This document shows, one piece after another, positions 56,201 to 64,000 of a stretch of 64,000 nt of DNA. The notes beneath the pieces are model-generated. The model had not been told where the DNA came from. It was given only the letters and a program-made list of their open reading frames with translations, and ran no database searches. The stretch covers positions 99,501 to 163,500 of the forward strand of contig CAJNDT010000505.1 of NCBI GenBank assembly GCA_905221615.1. The letters run 5' to 3'. Numbering within the stretch: position 1 is the stretch's first letter; every line of letters starts with the position of its first letter. A program made the position numbers and the translations under genes. The stretch is from Symbiodinium sp. CCMP2592 (Eukaryota > Sar > Dinophyceae > Suessiales > Symbiodiniaceae).

Positions 56201-57914
56201 ACTGAATGAATGCATGTATGTATGTGCGTTTTTGCACACCAATGTATGCATGTACGTATGTATGTACGTATGTATGTAACGATGTATGCACGCATGTATG
56301 TAAGTAGGTAGGCATGTACGTATCTGTGTGCATGAGCAGTTTAGGGTACAAAGCAGTAGTCGGCTTCACTTCACTGTTGGACGTTTTTGGTCTAAGGCTG
56401 ACAGCCTACCAGGTTGAGGGCATCGGCTCCTCGTCCGATCAAAAGAGACCTGCTGTGATTTTCATCCTGTAGTCCGGCAAGTCATAATTCGCAGGCCAGA
56501 CGCTGTAGCCTCGGAGCCTCCACCTTTCGGGTTCCGAAAGTTCTGCGATTTCAGAGGATACGACTTCATCCCCACCGTCCTCGACAGGGAGGTCGTCGAC
56601 CACTGGGCCACCCAGCTCATGCATCTGATTCTGGGGACCGTCTTGATGCTGTGACACACACACACATGCACACACGGCGACCATGATGCTCATGACCAGT
56701 GTCGTATTTGTGCGCAGTCCGAATTCAGCAGCAAGCCGTGATCTGGCCATGACAAGGCACTGCTTCGGAGGGTGGTTGCACACACATTTGTAAATTGCAA
56801 CGGCACGCCGGGTCTTGAAACTGAAGACTGCCTGATTTAGTACGTAATATAGTTGCTATTGTACTACAATGTGTTGCAATCATCTTGTATCATATGATAC
56901 GGTACTGTATTATGTCGCCATGCACGGCAAAGGTGAAGACTGATGACGACGAGGCGTTCGCCATGTGCCGTGCGATTGTTCGAAGCTCGCCAGCACTTGC
57001 AGAACTGGGCCATGAAGCTAGAACCCCCAAAAGTTCCTTCTGAGCATCCTGAGCACTACCACGAAGATACATCAAACTGATGGTTCATACATGTTTACAC
57101 TGTTTTGCATTATCCTGCCGAATTAGTCTCCATTCTGGAATTGGATGGGTTCTGTTGGTCTCGAAGGACATGAAGGCCTGCTGATCGGCGGCAGCTGTGG
57201 CTCCACGGTGGCTGGAGCCTACCGATTCATCAAGCAGAACAAGCTTGGCAAGGCAAAGCTTGGAGTTTGTTCATGTCAGCCACGACACGTTAATCCAAAA
57301 CTGTTGGCTCTGGAGGACAAGCGCTGCGCTGTGCTGCTTGCGGACTCTTCCCGAAACTACATGAGTCGCCCAGCGTTTTGTTAGAACAACGGCCAAAAAC
57401 CAATGTTCGTGTCTACGATGGACGTGAATGTGCCGCGAATCGCTTGCTGCTGTTTTTTCATTGGCCACAACGGCCGCAGCATGGCGACCGCAAGTTCCCT
57501 TCGCGTAATGATCTCGGCAGTTCCCTGCAGTAGCAAGCTCAGATGCAGCTTGCACATTCATGCAGCTTCCCAGGCAAGTTCATGGATGATGGATCCCTGG
57601 CATCCGATCGGGGGAGTTTTGAAACATGGATCTTCCTGTTTGTGGGTTTGCATAGTCAGAGCTCGGCCATGCTTTTCGGAAGCTCCAAAAGTCCTAGGCC
57701 TGCTTTGCTCAGCTGAGGATGGATGGAATCCAACGGCTTCAGCATGAGCAAGATGCCACTTGCATGCCAATAGTACCAGGAGATAGGATGAGGCTTCTTG
57801 AGGCCCAGAGGACCATAGGATCTGTGCCTTCAAGGGCGCAAAGCCTGTCCACGTCGATCAAGGAATGCGGCCGTTTTCGAGAAGGGTGAGTACGACAAGC
57901 TCTTCCACATCTAA
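44255..57914 (+). CDS. CBS: Cystathionine beta-synthase, at least 16 exons, intron holds a retrotransposon
   Basis: CBS makes cystathionine from serine and homocysteine with PLP in transsulfuration. Exons: 44,255-44,338; 44,461-44,544; 44,660-44,742 (DSALDLIGFTP); 45,048-45,074 (DVDCDLLAK); 45,259-45,291 (VELFNAGGSVK, with the PLP lysine in the GSVK motif); 45,492-45,537 (DRIAKRMVEEAEK); 53,613-53,690 (EATSGNTGVGL); 54,110 to about 54,187 (KMSGEKVNTMKCLGAEILRT); 54,395-54,448 (DSHIFLSARLAK); 54,813-54,902 (LDQYKNAGNPLAHYDG); 54,955 to about 54,985 (GKLDYMIM); about 55,039-55,097 (TGTGGTMTGVAKKLKD); 55,315-55,373 (VVGVDPFGSILA); 56,555-56,606 (GYDFIPTVLDREVVDHW); 56,933-56,981 (KTDDDEAFAMCRAIV); 57,167-57,252 (HEGLLIGGSCGSTVAGA); 57,322 to about 57,369 (RCAVLLADSSRNYM); probable last exon 57,863-57,914 (TAA). 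Most joins agree in phase; several introns start GC and one GA. The stretch after GFTP and the PLP-clamp region before KMSGEK are not found. No C-terminal regulatory CBS-pair domain is seen. Confidence 0.9.
46285..46298 (+). repeat. Left target-site duplication of the retrotransposon
   Basis: TGAGGAGGAATCCC, identical to 53,336-53,349. It lies inside a MITE-D-like repeat. Confidence 0.8.
46299..47850 (+). CDS. Retrotransposon N-terminal region (ORF1-like)
   Basis: Open frame continuing from host sequence; the first in-element ATG in frame is near 46,388. The early part reads unlike a protein (Cys/Leu/Arg-rich). From about 46,740 it becomes convincing: KAEKALHADVHALAQQVASL is a likely coiled coil, followed by Pro/Arg-rich sequence, then a folded-looking region (GPAVVLVLNDSELNDVQLAV, LTLVKEYCSAELFAKAHAK). 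No known ORF1 domain recognised. The frame ends at 47,864 after a shift in a G6 run at 47,851-47,856; the next domain continues one frame over. Confidence 0.6.
47857..48842 (+). pseudogene. Retrotransposon OTU-type cysteine protease region
   Basis: Starts in a second frame after the G6 run. A WVVARGFANPAGFQRVGSCK segment is followed by an acidic Ser/Pro linker (VSIVDSDDDMEHV). Then comes an OTU-like domain: ECGGQGDCAYTSCARALAFL (catalytic Asp and Cys, Cys codon 48,448-48,450), RVVAAKDLQKHQGDYEYLQG, WADSVSLQAVSNATGAELRV, and WLVLEAWHYRWIL with the candidate catalytic His (codon 48,823-48,825). This is the Asp-x-x-Cys ... His arrangement of OTU peptidases. Role in retrotransposons is not established; polyprotein processing or deubiquitination are possible. 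The frame is lost at a G7 run (48,843-48,849). Confidence 0.75.
48850..49714 (+). pseudogene. Retrotransposon linker and zinc-finger region
   Basis: Ser/Ala-rich linker in a third frame (GGASGSGPAGGRSVRPRTAP), then a shift at GGG 49,111-49,113 into the frame carrying LCPCGWSPPVGHRQLTRC with AAHWKTC, and FYTCTRCGRSAQLSNFWKMP. Together they contain CxC...H...C...H...C and CxxC motifs typical of nucleic-acid-binding zinc fingers. A basic tail ends at TGA 49,712-49,714. The same frame then continues, open apart from this stop, into the endonuclease. Confidence 0.7.
49715..50890 (+). pseudogene. Retrotransposon APE-type endonuclease region
   Basis: ANVICLQETRHPPGG (catalytic Glu of the LQE motif) lies at about 49,900-49,947. 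An in-frame TGA at 49,952-49,954 interrupts the domain. It continues with FGTVVSAYGPADSPDLRWLA and YIIGDLNWRSSY (Asp and Asn of the GDxN motif, about 50,227-50,262), and a PHHAACLW element near 50,420-50,445 in the position of the SDH motif. The domain nicks target DNA during target-primed reverse transcription. The TGA would inactivate this copy. Confidence 0.85.
50892..53064 (+). CDS. Retrotransposon reverse transcriptase with C-terminal CCHC knuckle
   Basis: Open without interruption from the frame shift at about 50,891 to TGA 53,062-53,064. RT motifs in order: SGAPGLDGWTAREVKWLL, RLVGVPKRDSSAVRPVAVGS, ELDLSKAFDTVQW (first catalytic Asp), SIPQGDPTSPNVLA, and AWAYVDDRSLRC (YVDD at 51,871-51,882). 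A thumb region follows, then CPFCGVPWASFGHWWAQC (C-x2-C-x8-H-x4-C) near 52,768-52,822, and a C-terminal AKSGWVVFRASPNRRRRAHM with QIASCRLGI as in many non-LTR elements. All catalytic residues are present. No RNase H domain seen. Confidence 0.95.
53065..53335 (+). other. Retrotransposon 3' untranslated region
   Basis: Contains TTTAGGGTTTTGGG, a G/C-rich palindrome CATGCCGCGGCATG at 53,264-53,277, and ends GCACTTCAACCAATT before the duplicated target. No poly-A or A-rich tail. Confidence 0.6.
53336..53349 (+). repeat. Right target-site duplication of the retrotransposon
   Basis: TGAGGAGGAATCCC, identical to the left copy. It is followed by CAAAATAAC, which resumes the MITE-D-like repeat as seen uninterrupted near 7,060. 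Confidence 0.8.
53455..53590. repeat. CCCTAAA-type repeats in a CBS intron
   Basis: Degenerate CCCTGAA, CCCTAAA and CCTTAAT units immediately upstream of the CBS exon at 53,613. A TTTAGGG run also starts at 53,705, right after that exon. Confidence 0.85.
55590..56330. repeat. Tetranucleotide-rich CBS intron
   Basis: (TA)n at about 55,592-55,608, TATC/CATC units at 55,655-55,696, TGTA units to about 55,870, TGTC/TGCC units at 55,955-56,100 and TATG units at 56,110-56,325. Only Tyr/Thr/His or Cys/Leu/Ser repeat frames result. Confidence 0.93.
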
Positions 57915-58497
57915 GCTCTGGGTTGCTTGCCGCATCTTGCCGTGGCTGTGAGGGCGCTTCCGGGCGGCAGCTTTGCCCCATGCGCAAGTTAAGTCTCTCC
58001 ACAACAATGTCATCCTTCATCCTTCAGCATCAGGTTCGGCGCAGCCAGCGACGCAGCGGAAGTCTACGCTGCGCTGGAAATTTTTCCCCACTCCAGAATG
58101 TCCGGTCTCTTTCAGCTTGTGCTTTGCGGCAAGCATATACTGAACACTCATAAGATCTTCAGAAGGTAAGGGTGTCAGTGAAACAGTGCTGTGTTGAAGA
58201 ACCGGCTGCCGCAATGGCATTGAGAGCAGTGGTCTCGGCACCGCAGCTCTAAATCTTACTTTCAAGCACTCCAGGTGTTTGCAATCCTCCATGGCCGTAG
58301 CGCCTGCAGTTTTGATGTTTGGGCTTCTGAGCTCAACGCCCGTCGGGGCCTACCCCACAAGAAAGCTTAAGGCATCCGACCACACGTACGAGGAACTGGC
58401 ATGAAAGCTCAGTCTGCGCAATCGTCTAAGTCGACAGTTTTGGAGCTAACCATCGGCGAGAAAAGCTTCGACTCTCGGGCTCTAGTATTATTACTAT

Positions 58498-58588
<91 letters not shown>

Positions 58589-59538
58589 GATTTATCGTGT
58601 TGAGCTGACTCGATCTCTGCTTGTCTAAATCTCCTTGCACTGTCCAGGTCTTGCAGCAGCACGATTCTCTGCCGCAGGAGCCCATGCTTGACGTAGCGAT
58701 GGGCCGAGCATCGTGCATGTCATAAATGGGTATACATAATGTATACTGGCAACGCTGAGTGTGCTGCTGATGGTACTCCAAGGCAGGATAGAGAGTAACG
58801 CAGCTCCTGTGCTTGCATGGCTGATCAGGAGAAACGAGGCCACCTGCTGGCTACCTTGGAGAAGTTCTTGGAGGACGATGCTTCCTGCGGGGTTTGGTAA
58901 CTGTATTTGTGAGATCATAAGCGCGGCGAGTCTTTTTGGGAATCCAGGCTGAGGATAGTTAGGATCTCGTGTTGCAGGAGACATATCGCGACCTCTTAGC
59001 TGACTTCCGGCCACATGCCGGACGTGTGCGCGGAGGCGTGAAAGTAGCCGTTCTGCATGGCAGCAACTGGAAGCATGAAGTCAAACCTCAGAGCACAGGA
59101 CGTCCGAACCGCCACATCTTTCCGAAACATCAATAGTCGCATGATGAACACAAGCAGGCTCCCCGGTGTCAGACGGGCCTGTCTGGGCCCCAAAGAGGAA
59201 TTCAAGCGGCTGGCATTTGGAGTTTTGGCTTCAAGGCTGTCGGTGGATATGTATGGACTTCATTCCTGTACTTTGAGTGAAGCAATGAACTCCGGTCTTC
59301 GAGAGCCAGCAACCGGCTCGTGCTCTCGCTCTGATCCCTAGCTGAGTCTCTCTGTCCCATCGTCTCATTTTCCCGGTCACTTTGCTTGGACAGTGAAATC
59401 TGTCCTTTCTTGTTTTGCCGTGCTGGCGCGCTGCCTTCCTGCAGATCTCTCATGGACCAAGGGACCACGGGCTCGAGTCTTGATCGTTTCTTTCTAGCGC
59501 GAGCTGCATTACTTAGGATCTTTATGAAGCATGGGTGC
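57915..59538. other. Stretch between CBS and the tandem array
   Basis: Holds the (ACT)n tract listed separately and short open frames on both strands that lack protein-like composition. No gene recognised. A short frame at 59,386-59,500 precedes the array. Confidence 0.35.
58484..58588. repeat. (ACT)n microsatellite
   Basis: About 33 ACT units with ATT variants at the left edge. Poly-Leu and poly-Val frames here are artefacts. Confidence 0.97.
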
Positions 59539-60137
59539 AGGTGCTTGGCCCCGGAATGGTTTAGCCCTACCCACGGGGAGCTGCTGCACCGTTGCAGTCC
59601 CTGCACACCGCTGGCCGGGTGTGGGGCCTGGTCAAGAGCGCCGCCATGTCTATGTTAGCTCCATGCTAACTGCTGCTGCCGGGCGAATGCCAGGGCAAAA
59701 CGATCAGAATTCCCTTGAGGCCAACGTGTCCAGGTGCAGGGCATATGACAGCAGGACCATGCGCTAATGTGCCTGCTGGGGGAATACTCACTGATCGGTT
59801 GGCGGTAGCATCTGACCGATGCAGGGGAGGCTTTGCCAAAACCCGAATGTAGCGTCTCCGCTTCTGCTGTTCTGCCAGCATATGAGGCTCTGCACGCCAG
59901 ATGTCACAGCACGATGAATCAAACGGTTGCGTAACTACAACCAGATGTCATCAGATTTCAGCGCGAACATGGGGTTGGGGGCATGATTATCCTAAACCCT
60001 AAACTCCCTAAACCCTGCGTTATATAGCACGCATGGTAATGTAGGGCACGGGTACGTGCGGAACAGTATGGTGCACGACGAGAGGGAGGGGCGAGGCCTG
60101 GCTTGGGCATGGCATGGTTATGGTGGTTTCCTGACAT

Positions 60138-60241
60138 GGGAGTTTCCGAAAATTAAGGGGTACGTTATTTGGGAGCCCTTATAATAAGGGTCCTAGTACT
60201 TAGGGTACTATATTAGGGTTCCCTATTTTCGGAAACTCCCC
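60138..60241. mobile_element. MITE-B copy in array unit 1
   Basis: GGGAGTTTCCGAAAATTAAG to TTTTCGGAAACTCCCC, flanked by ACAT at 60,134-60,137 and 60,242-60,245. Confidence 0.93.
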
Positions 60242-61264
60242 ACATGTTTCCATCGCTGTTGTGTGCACAGGCTCTAATGCAATGGTCGCCGAAGTTGTCT
60301 TGCACGTATCACCTTCATACCCCATCCCGCAGCCGGCGCCATGCTTCCCAAGACCCAAATGGGAGTTTGGGGTCCTTATGATAAGGATCCTACTGTTCAG
60401 GTACTATACTAGGGTCCCCTAAACCTTGGTATCGTACCCTAAATAGTAGGATCCGTATAGAGTACTACATTAGGGTCCCCCATTTTCGGAAACACCCAAA
60501 TCCTAAAGGGCCCATGAAGCCAAAGAGGCCGGTTGCTCAAGGCTCCGTGGGTGATCCTGACAAGACGCCTAATTCGGATCCTGAGAAGGCACTTGTAAAT
60601 ACCGATAAAGCAGGAACCTGATTAAGAAACCCTGGTGACATATCGAGCTATCGAGCTACAGGTGCTTTGCCCCGGAATGGTTTAGCCCTACCCACGGGGA
60701 GCTGCTGCACCGTTGCAGTCCCTGCACACCGCTGGCCGGGTGTGGGGCCTGGTCAAGAGCGCCGCCATGTCTATGTTAGCTCCATGCTAACTGCTGCTGC
60801 CGGGCGAATGCCAGGGCAAAACGATCAGAATTCCCTTGAGGCCAACGTGTCCAGGTGCAGGGCATATGACAGCAGGACCATGCGCTAATGTGCCTGCTGG
60901 GGGAATACTCACTGATCGGTTGGCGGTAGCATCTGACCGATGCAGGGGAGGCTTTGCCAAAACCCGAATGTATCGTCTCCGCTTCTGCTGTTCTGCCAGC
61001 ATATGAGGCTCTGCACGCCAGATGTCACAGCACGATGAATCAAACAAACGGTTGCGTAATTACAACCAAATTTCATCAGATTGCAGCGCGAAGATGGGGT
61101 TGGGGGCATGATTATCCTAAACCCTAAACTCCCTAAACCCTGCGTTATATAGCACGCATATGGTAATGTAGGGCACGGGTACGTGCGGAACAGTATGGTG
61201 CAGCACGAGAGGGAGGGGCGAGGCCTGGCTTGGGCATGGCATGGTTATGGTGGTTTCCTGACAT

Positions 61265-61367
61265 GGGAGTTTCCGAAAATTAGGGGTACTTTATTTGGGA
61301 GCCCTTATAATAAGGGTCCGAGTACTTAGGGGACTATATTGGGGTCCCCTATTTTCTGAAACTCCCC
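61265..61367. mobile_element. MITE-B copy in array unit 2
   Basis: Same insertion site and ACAT duplication (61,261-61,264 and 61,368-61,371). The right terminus has TCTGAAACTCCCC instead of TCGGAAACTCCCC. Confidence 0.93.
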
Positions 61368-62386
61368 ACATGTTTCCATCGCTGTTGTGTGCACAGGCTC
61401 TAATGCAATGGTCGCCGAAGTTGTCTTGCACGTATCACCTTCATACCCCATCCCGCAGCCGGCGCCATGCTTCCCAAGACCCAAATGGGAGTTTGGGGTC
61501 CTTATGATAAGGATCCTACTGTTCAGGTACTATACTAGGGTCCCCTAAACCTCGGTATCGTACCCTAAATAGTAGGATCCGTATAGAGTACTACATTAGG
61601 GTCCCCCATTTTCGGAAACACCCAAATCCTAAAGGGCCCATGAAGCCAAAGAGGCCGGTTGCTCAAGGCTCCGTGGATGATCCTGACAAGACGCCTAATT
61701 CGGATCCTGAGAAGGCACTTGTAAATACCGATAAAGCAGGAACCTGATTAAGAAACCCTGGTGACATATCGAGCTATCGAGCTACAGGTGCTTTGCCCCG
61801 GAATGGTTTAGCCCTACCCACGGGGAGCTGCTGCACCGTTGCAGTCCCTGCACACCACTGGCCGGGTGTGGGGCCTGGTCAAGAGCGCCGCCATGTCTAT
61901 GTTAGCTCCATGCTAACTGCTGCTGCCGGGCGAATGCCAGGGCAAAACGATCAGAATTCCCTTGAGGCCAACGTGTCCAGGTGCAGGGCATATGACAGCA
62001 GGACCATGCGCTAATGTGCCTGCTGGGGGAATACTCACTGATCGGTTGGCGGTAGCATCTGACCGATGCAGGGGAGGCTTTGCCAAAACCCGAATGTATC
62101 GTCTCCGCTTCTGCTGTTCTGCCAGCATATGAGGCTCTGCACGCCAGATGTCACAGCACGGTGAATCAAACGGTTGCGTAACTACAACCAGATTTCATCA
62201 GATTTCAGCGCGAACATGGGGTTGGGGGCATGATTATCCTAAACCCTAAACTCCCTAAACCCTGCGTTATATAGCACGCATATGGTAATGTAGGGCACGG
62301 GTACGTGCGGAACAGTATGGTGCAGCACGAGAGGGAGGGGCGAGGCCTGGCTTGGGCATGGCATGGTTATGGTGGTTTCCTGACAT

Positions 62387-62489
62387 GGGAGTTTCCGAAA
62401 ATTAGGGGCACTTTATTTGGGAGCCCTTATAATAAGGGTCCGAGTACTTAGGGGACTATATTGGGGTCCCCTATTTTCGGAAACTCCCC
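62387..62489. mobile_element. MITE-B copy in array unit 3
   Basis: Same site and ACAT duplication (62,383-62,386 and 62,490-62,493). Shares GGGGACTATATTGGGG with unit 2 against unit 1, so units 2 and 3 are the closest pair. Confidence 0.93.
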
Positions 62490-62851
62490 ACATGTTTCCA
62501 TCGCTGTTGTGTGCACAGGCCCTTCTGCAATGGTCACTGAAGTTGTTTTGCACGTATCACCGGAATACCCCATCCCGCTTCCCAAGACCCAAATGGGAGT
62601 TTGGGGTCCTTACTAGGGTCCGAGTCCCTAAACCCTGGTATCGTACCCTAAATAGTAGGATCCGTATAGGGTACTACATTAAGATTCCCCATTTTCGGAA
62701 ACACCCAAATCCTAAAGGGCCCATGAAGCCAAAGAGGCCGGTTGCTCAAGGCACCGGGGATGATCCTGACAAGGCACCTGATTCGGATCCTAAGAAGGCA
62801 CTTGTAAATACCGATAATGTAGGAACCTGATTAAGAAACTCTGGTGACATA

Positions 62852-64000
62852 ACGGCAGAAATCGTAGGATTCATATAAGGAGCCCTAATAAAGACCCAGC
62901 GTTTCTTAATCAGGTCGCTATTTTAGCTAGTAGCAGTTGTAGTTGCTGCTCGTGTGATGCAGGGGTATGTGGCTCTTCAGACATCGAGAGCTGCAGCTGA
63001 AGGCAAAATGTAATTAAGACATTAAGAGCTTCAAACCTAGTGGAAGGGAGCCTTCATGAGACTTTCATTTAGGGTTTAGGGTTTCGGGGTTAGGGTGACG
63101 TATGCCACCCAAAGGCTTTCTCAATCTTTCTCCTTGGAAGGGGACACTAAAGCTTAGACAATTCCGAGGCCCTGAACCCCAAATCCCCACACCCGAAACC
63201 CTAAACCCCGAAGCCCGAAACTGAGGTCCAAAGTGATGGGCCGAAATCGTTGCGTTCTCGCATCCGCTGCAGCCTCAGAGAAAGCACCTCAATCCCTCCC
63301 AAGAGTCCCGGAGTGGTAGGCTTTGAATCAGGAGCTACAAGGCTTGGTGTAGGGCTCATTAGAGTTGGGGTTTGGGGCTTTCATCGTTGTGGGTTGGGAC
63401 TTTAGGGTTTCTAGGTTTTAGGGTTTAGGTTTTTGGGTTTCTTATGGGGTATTAGTCCAGGGTCTTGTGCAAGGTTTAGAGTTTAGAGCTTGTACAGGGC
63501 AACACCGGAGCAAGTGTTTTCAGAGTGTATACGATTTCGAGAAACATCTAGGGGCTGTGACGTGAGGCTTAGCGGTGGGCCTTGGTTTTTGTTGTGGTGG
63601 GGGGCGGGGCTTGCGGGTTCCATGAGTCCATGAGCCCCTTTCGGCAGGTAGCTCCAGGCAAACGGAAAGAGTAGCAGCATGCAACAGTACGATCATGCTG
63701 CAGGGAGTGGCAAGGGCTTGCATTCCTCAGACCTCGGAGTCTGAATCATATTGTGGACCATTGTGAAAGCTGCTATTAGAGAGCCTCTCAAGCCATGAAG
63801 GATGGAAGAATGTAGGAACACCTGAAGAGCTACTTTTTGCCAGGCCAGTGCCGGCGCGGATCCCCGGGGCCTCAAATTCAGACAGCCGAGAGCTTATTGA
63901 CCCGGTGGGTTGCAACGCGTCTCGAGGCTGCGGATCTAGGATTTATGGCATTTGGGTGAAGCTCCTCATTGAGGGTCAAAGAGGACCAGAAGTCTGTGAG
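62852..64000. other. TTTAGGG-rich stretch without a recognised gene
   Basis: TTTAGGG runs at 63,067-63,095 and 63,400-63,435, and CCCTAAA/CCCGAAA units at 63,165-63,220. A possible exon at about 63,231-63,318 reads SDGPKSLRSRIRCSLREST between a GAG acceptor-like and a GTGGTA-like site, with weak support. Confidence 0.4.

Larger units (their letters stand above)
59539..62851 (+). repeat. Three tandem copies of a ~1.12-kb unit
   Basis: Units start at CAGGTGCTT near 59,539, 60,660 and 61,786. Copies 1 and 2 are about 1,122 and 1,126 bp; copy 3 is about 1,066 bp owing to a deletion near 62,575-62,640. Units differ by few substitutions. Each contains a short frame (NGLALPTGSCCTVAVPAH; 73 codons in copies 2 and 3) conserved only as far as the DNA is, a CCCTAAACCCTAAACTCCCT run, a full MITE-B and a second rearranged MITE-B-like block (for example 60,360-60,497). 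The MITE is at the same position in all, so it was present before amplification. No function recognised. Confidence 0.95.

Noticed and set aside
60667-62014. A 73-codon frame repeated in array units as a gene family
   Set aside because: It is conserved no better than surrounding DNA, and overlapping frames on the other strand are equally conserved.
1-64000. Relics of the dinoflagellate spliced leader (CCATTTTGGCTCAAG)
   Set aside because: I saw no match by eye upstream of the Hint gene or elsewhere; a computed approximate search would be needed to exclude it.

Overview
The window looks like nuclear DNA of a dinoflagellate, probably of the Symbiodinium/Polarella type. The signs are: genes cut into many short exons with introns that start GT, GC or GA; every gene I can recognise on the + strand (unidirectional packing); dozens of degenerate TTTAGGG/CCCTAAA runs between exons; abundant TA, AGT/ACT and TATC-type microsatellites; and many short inverted-repeat elements. 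Because coding sequence is fragmented, most long open frames are either single exons or microsatellite artefacts, and genes had to be recognised by joining exons whose splice phases agree.

Layout. 0-5 kb: microsatellites, two MITEs and a multi-exon membrane-protein gene of unknown function. 6.1-9.3 kb: a WD40 gene whose blades, in order, resemble Sec13. 9.3-18.4 kb: isolated exon-like pieces of unknown genes among TA-rich and CCCTAAA repeats. 18.5-20.4 kb: a TRM13-type tRNA methyltransferase gene. 21.2-23.1 kb: two proline/charge-rich open frames. 23.6-25.7 kb: an intronless 709-residue gene ending in a Hint (hedgehog/intein-type) domain. 26-44 kb: scattered exon fragments, MITEs and simple repeats. 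44.25-57.9 kb: a cystathionine beta-synthase (CBS) gene of at least 16 exons, one of whose introns is swollen by a ~7.0 kb non-LTR retrotransposon (46,299-53,335) carrying an OTU-type protease domain, zinc fingers, an APE-type endonuclease and a reverse transcriptase. 59.5-62.9 kb: three tandem copies of a ~1.1 kb unit. 62.9-64 kb: TTTAGGG-rich DNA without a clear gene.

The genes do not form a pathway. TRM13 modifies tRNA, Sec13 is a coat/nuclear-pore component and CBS belongs to transsulfuration. What links them is intron structure. One MITE family (here MITE-B: ~100 bp, 4-bp target duplications of the form AYRT) lies 10-14 bp upstream of the 3' splice site in the Sec13-like, TRM13 and CBS genes and beside a fourth exon, which suggests an introner-like relation between a DNA transposon family and introns. 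The retrotransposon is flanked by a 14-bp duplication and sits inside a repeat whose uninterrupted relative occurs at 7.0 kb, so its insertion can be read directly. All homology statements come from motif recognition without database searches.
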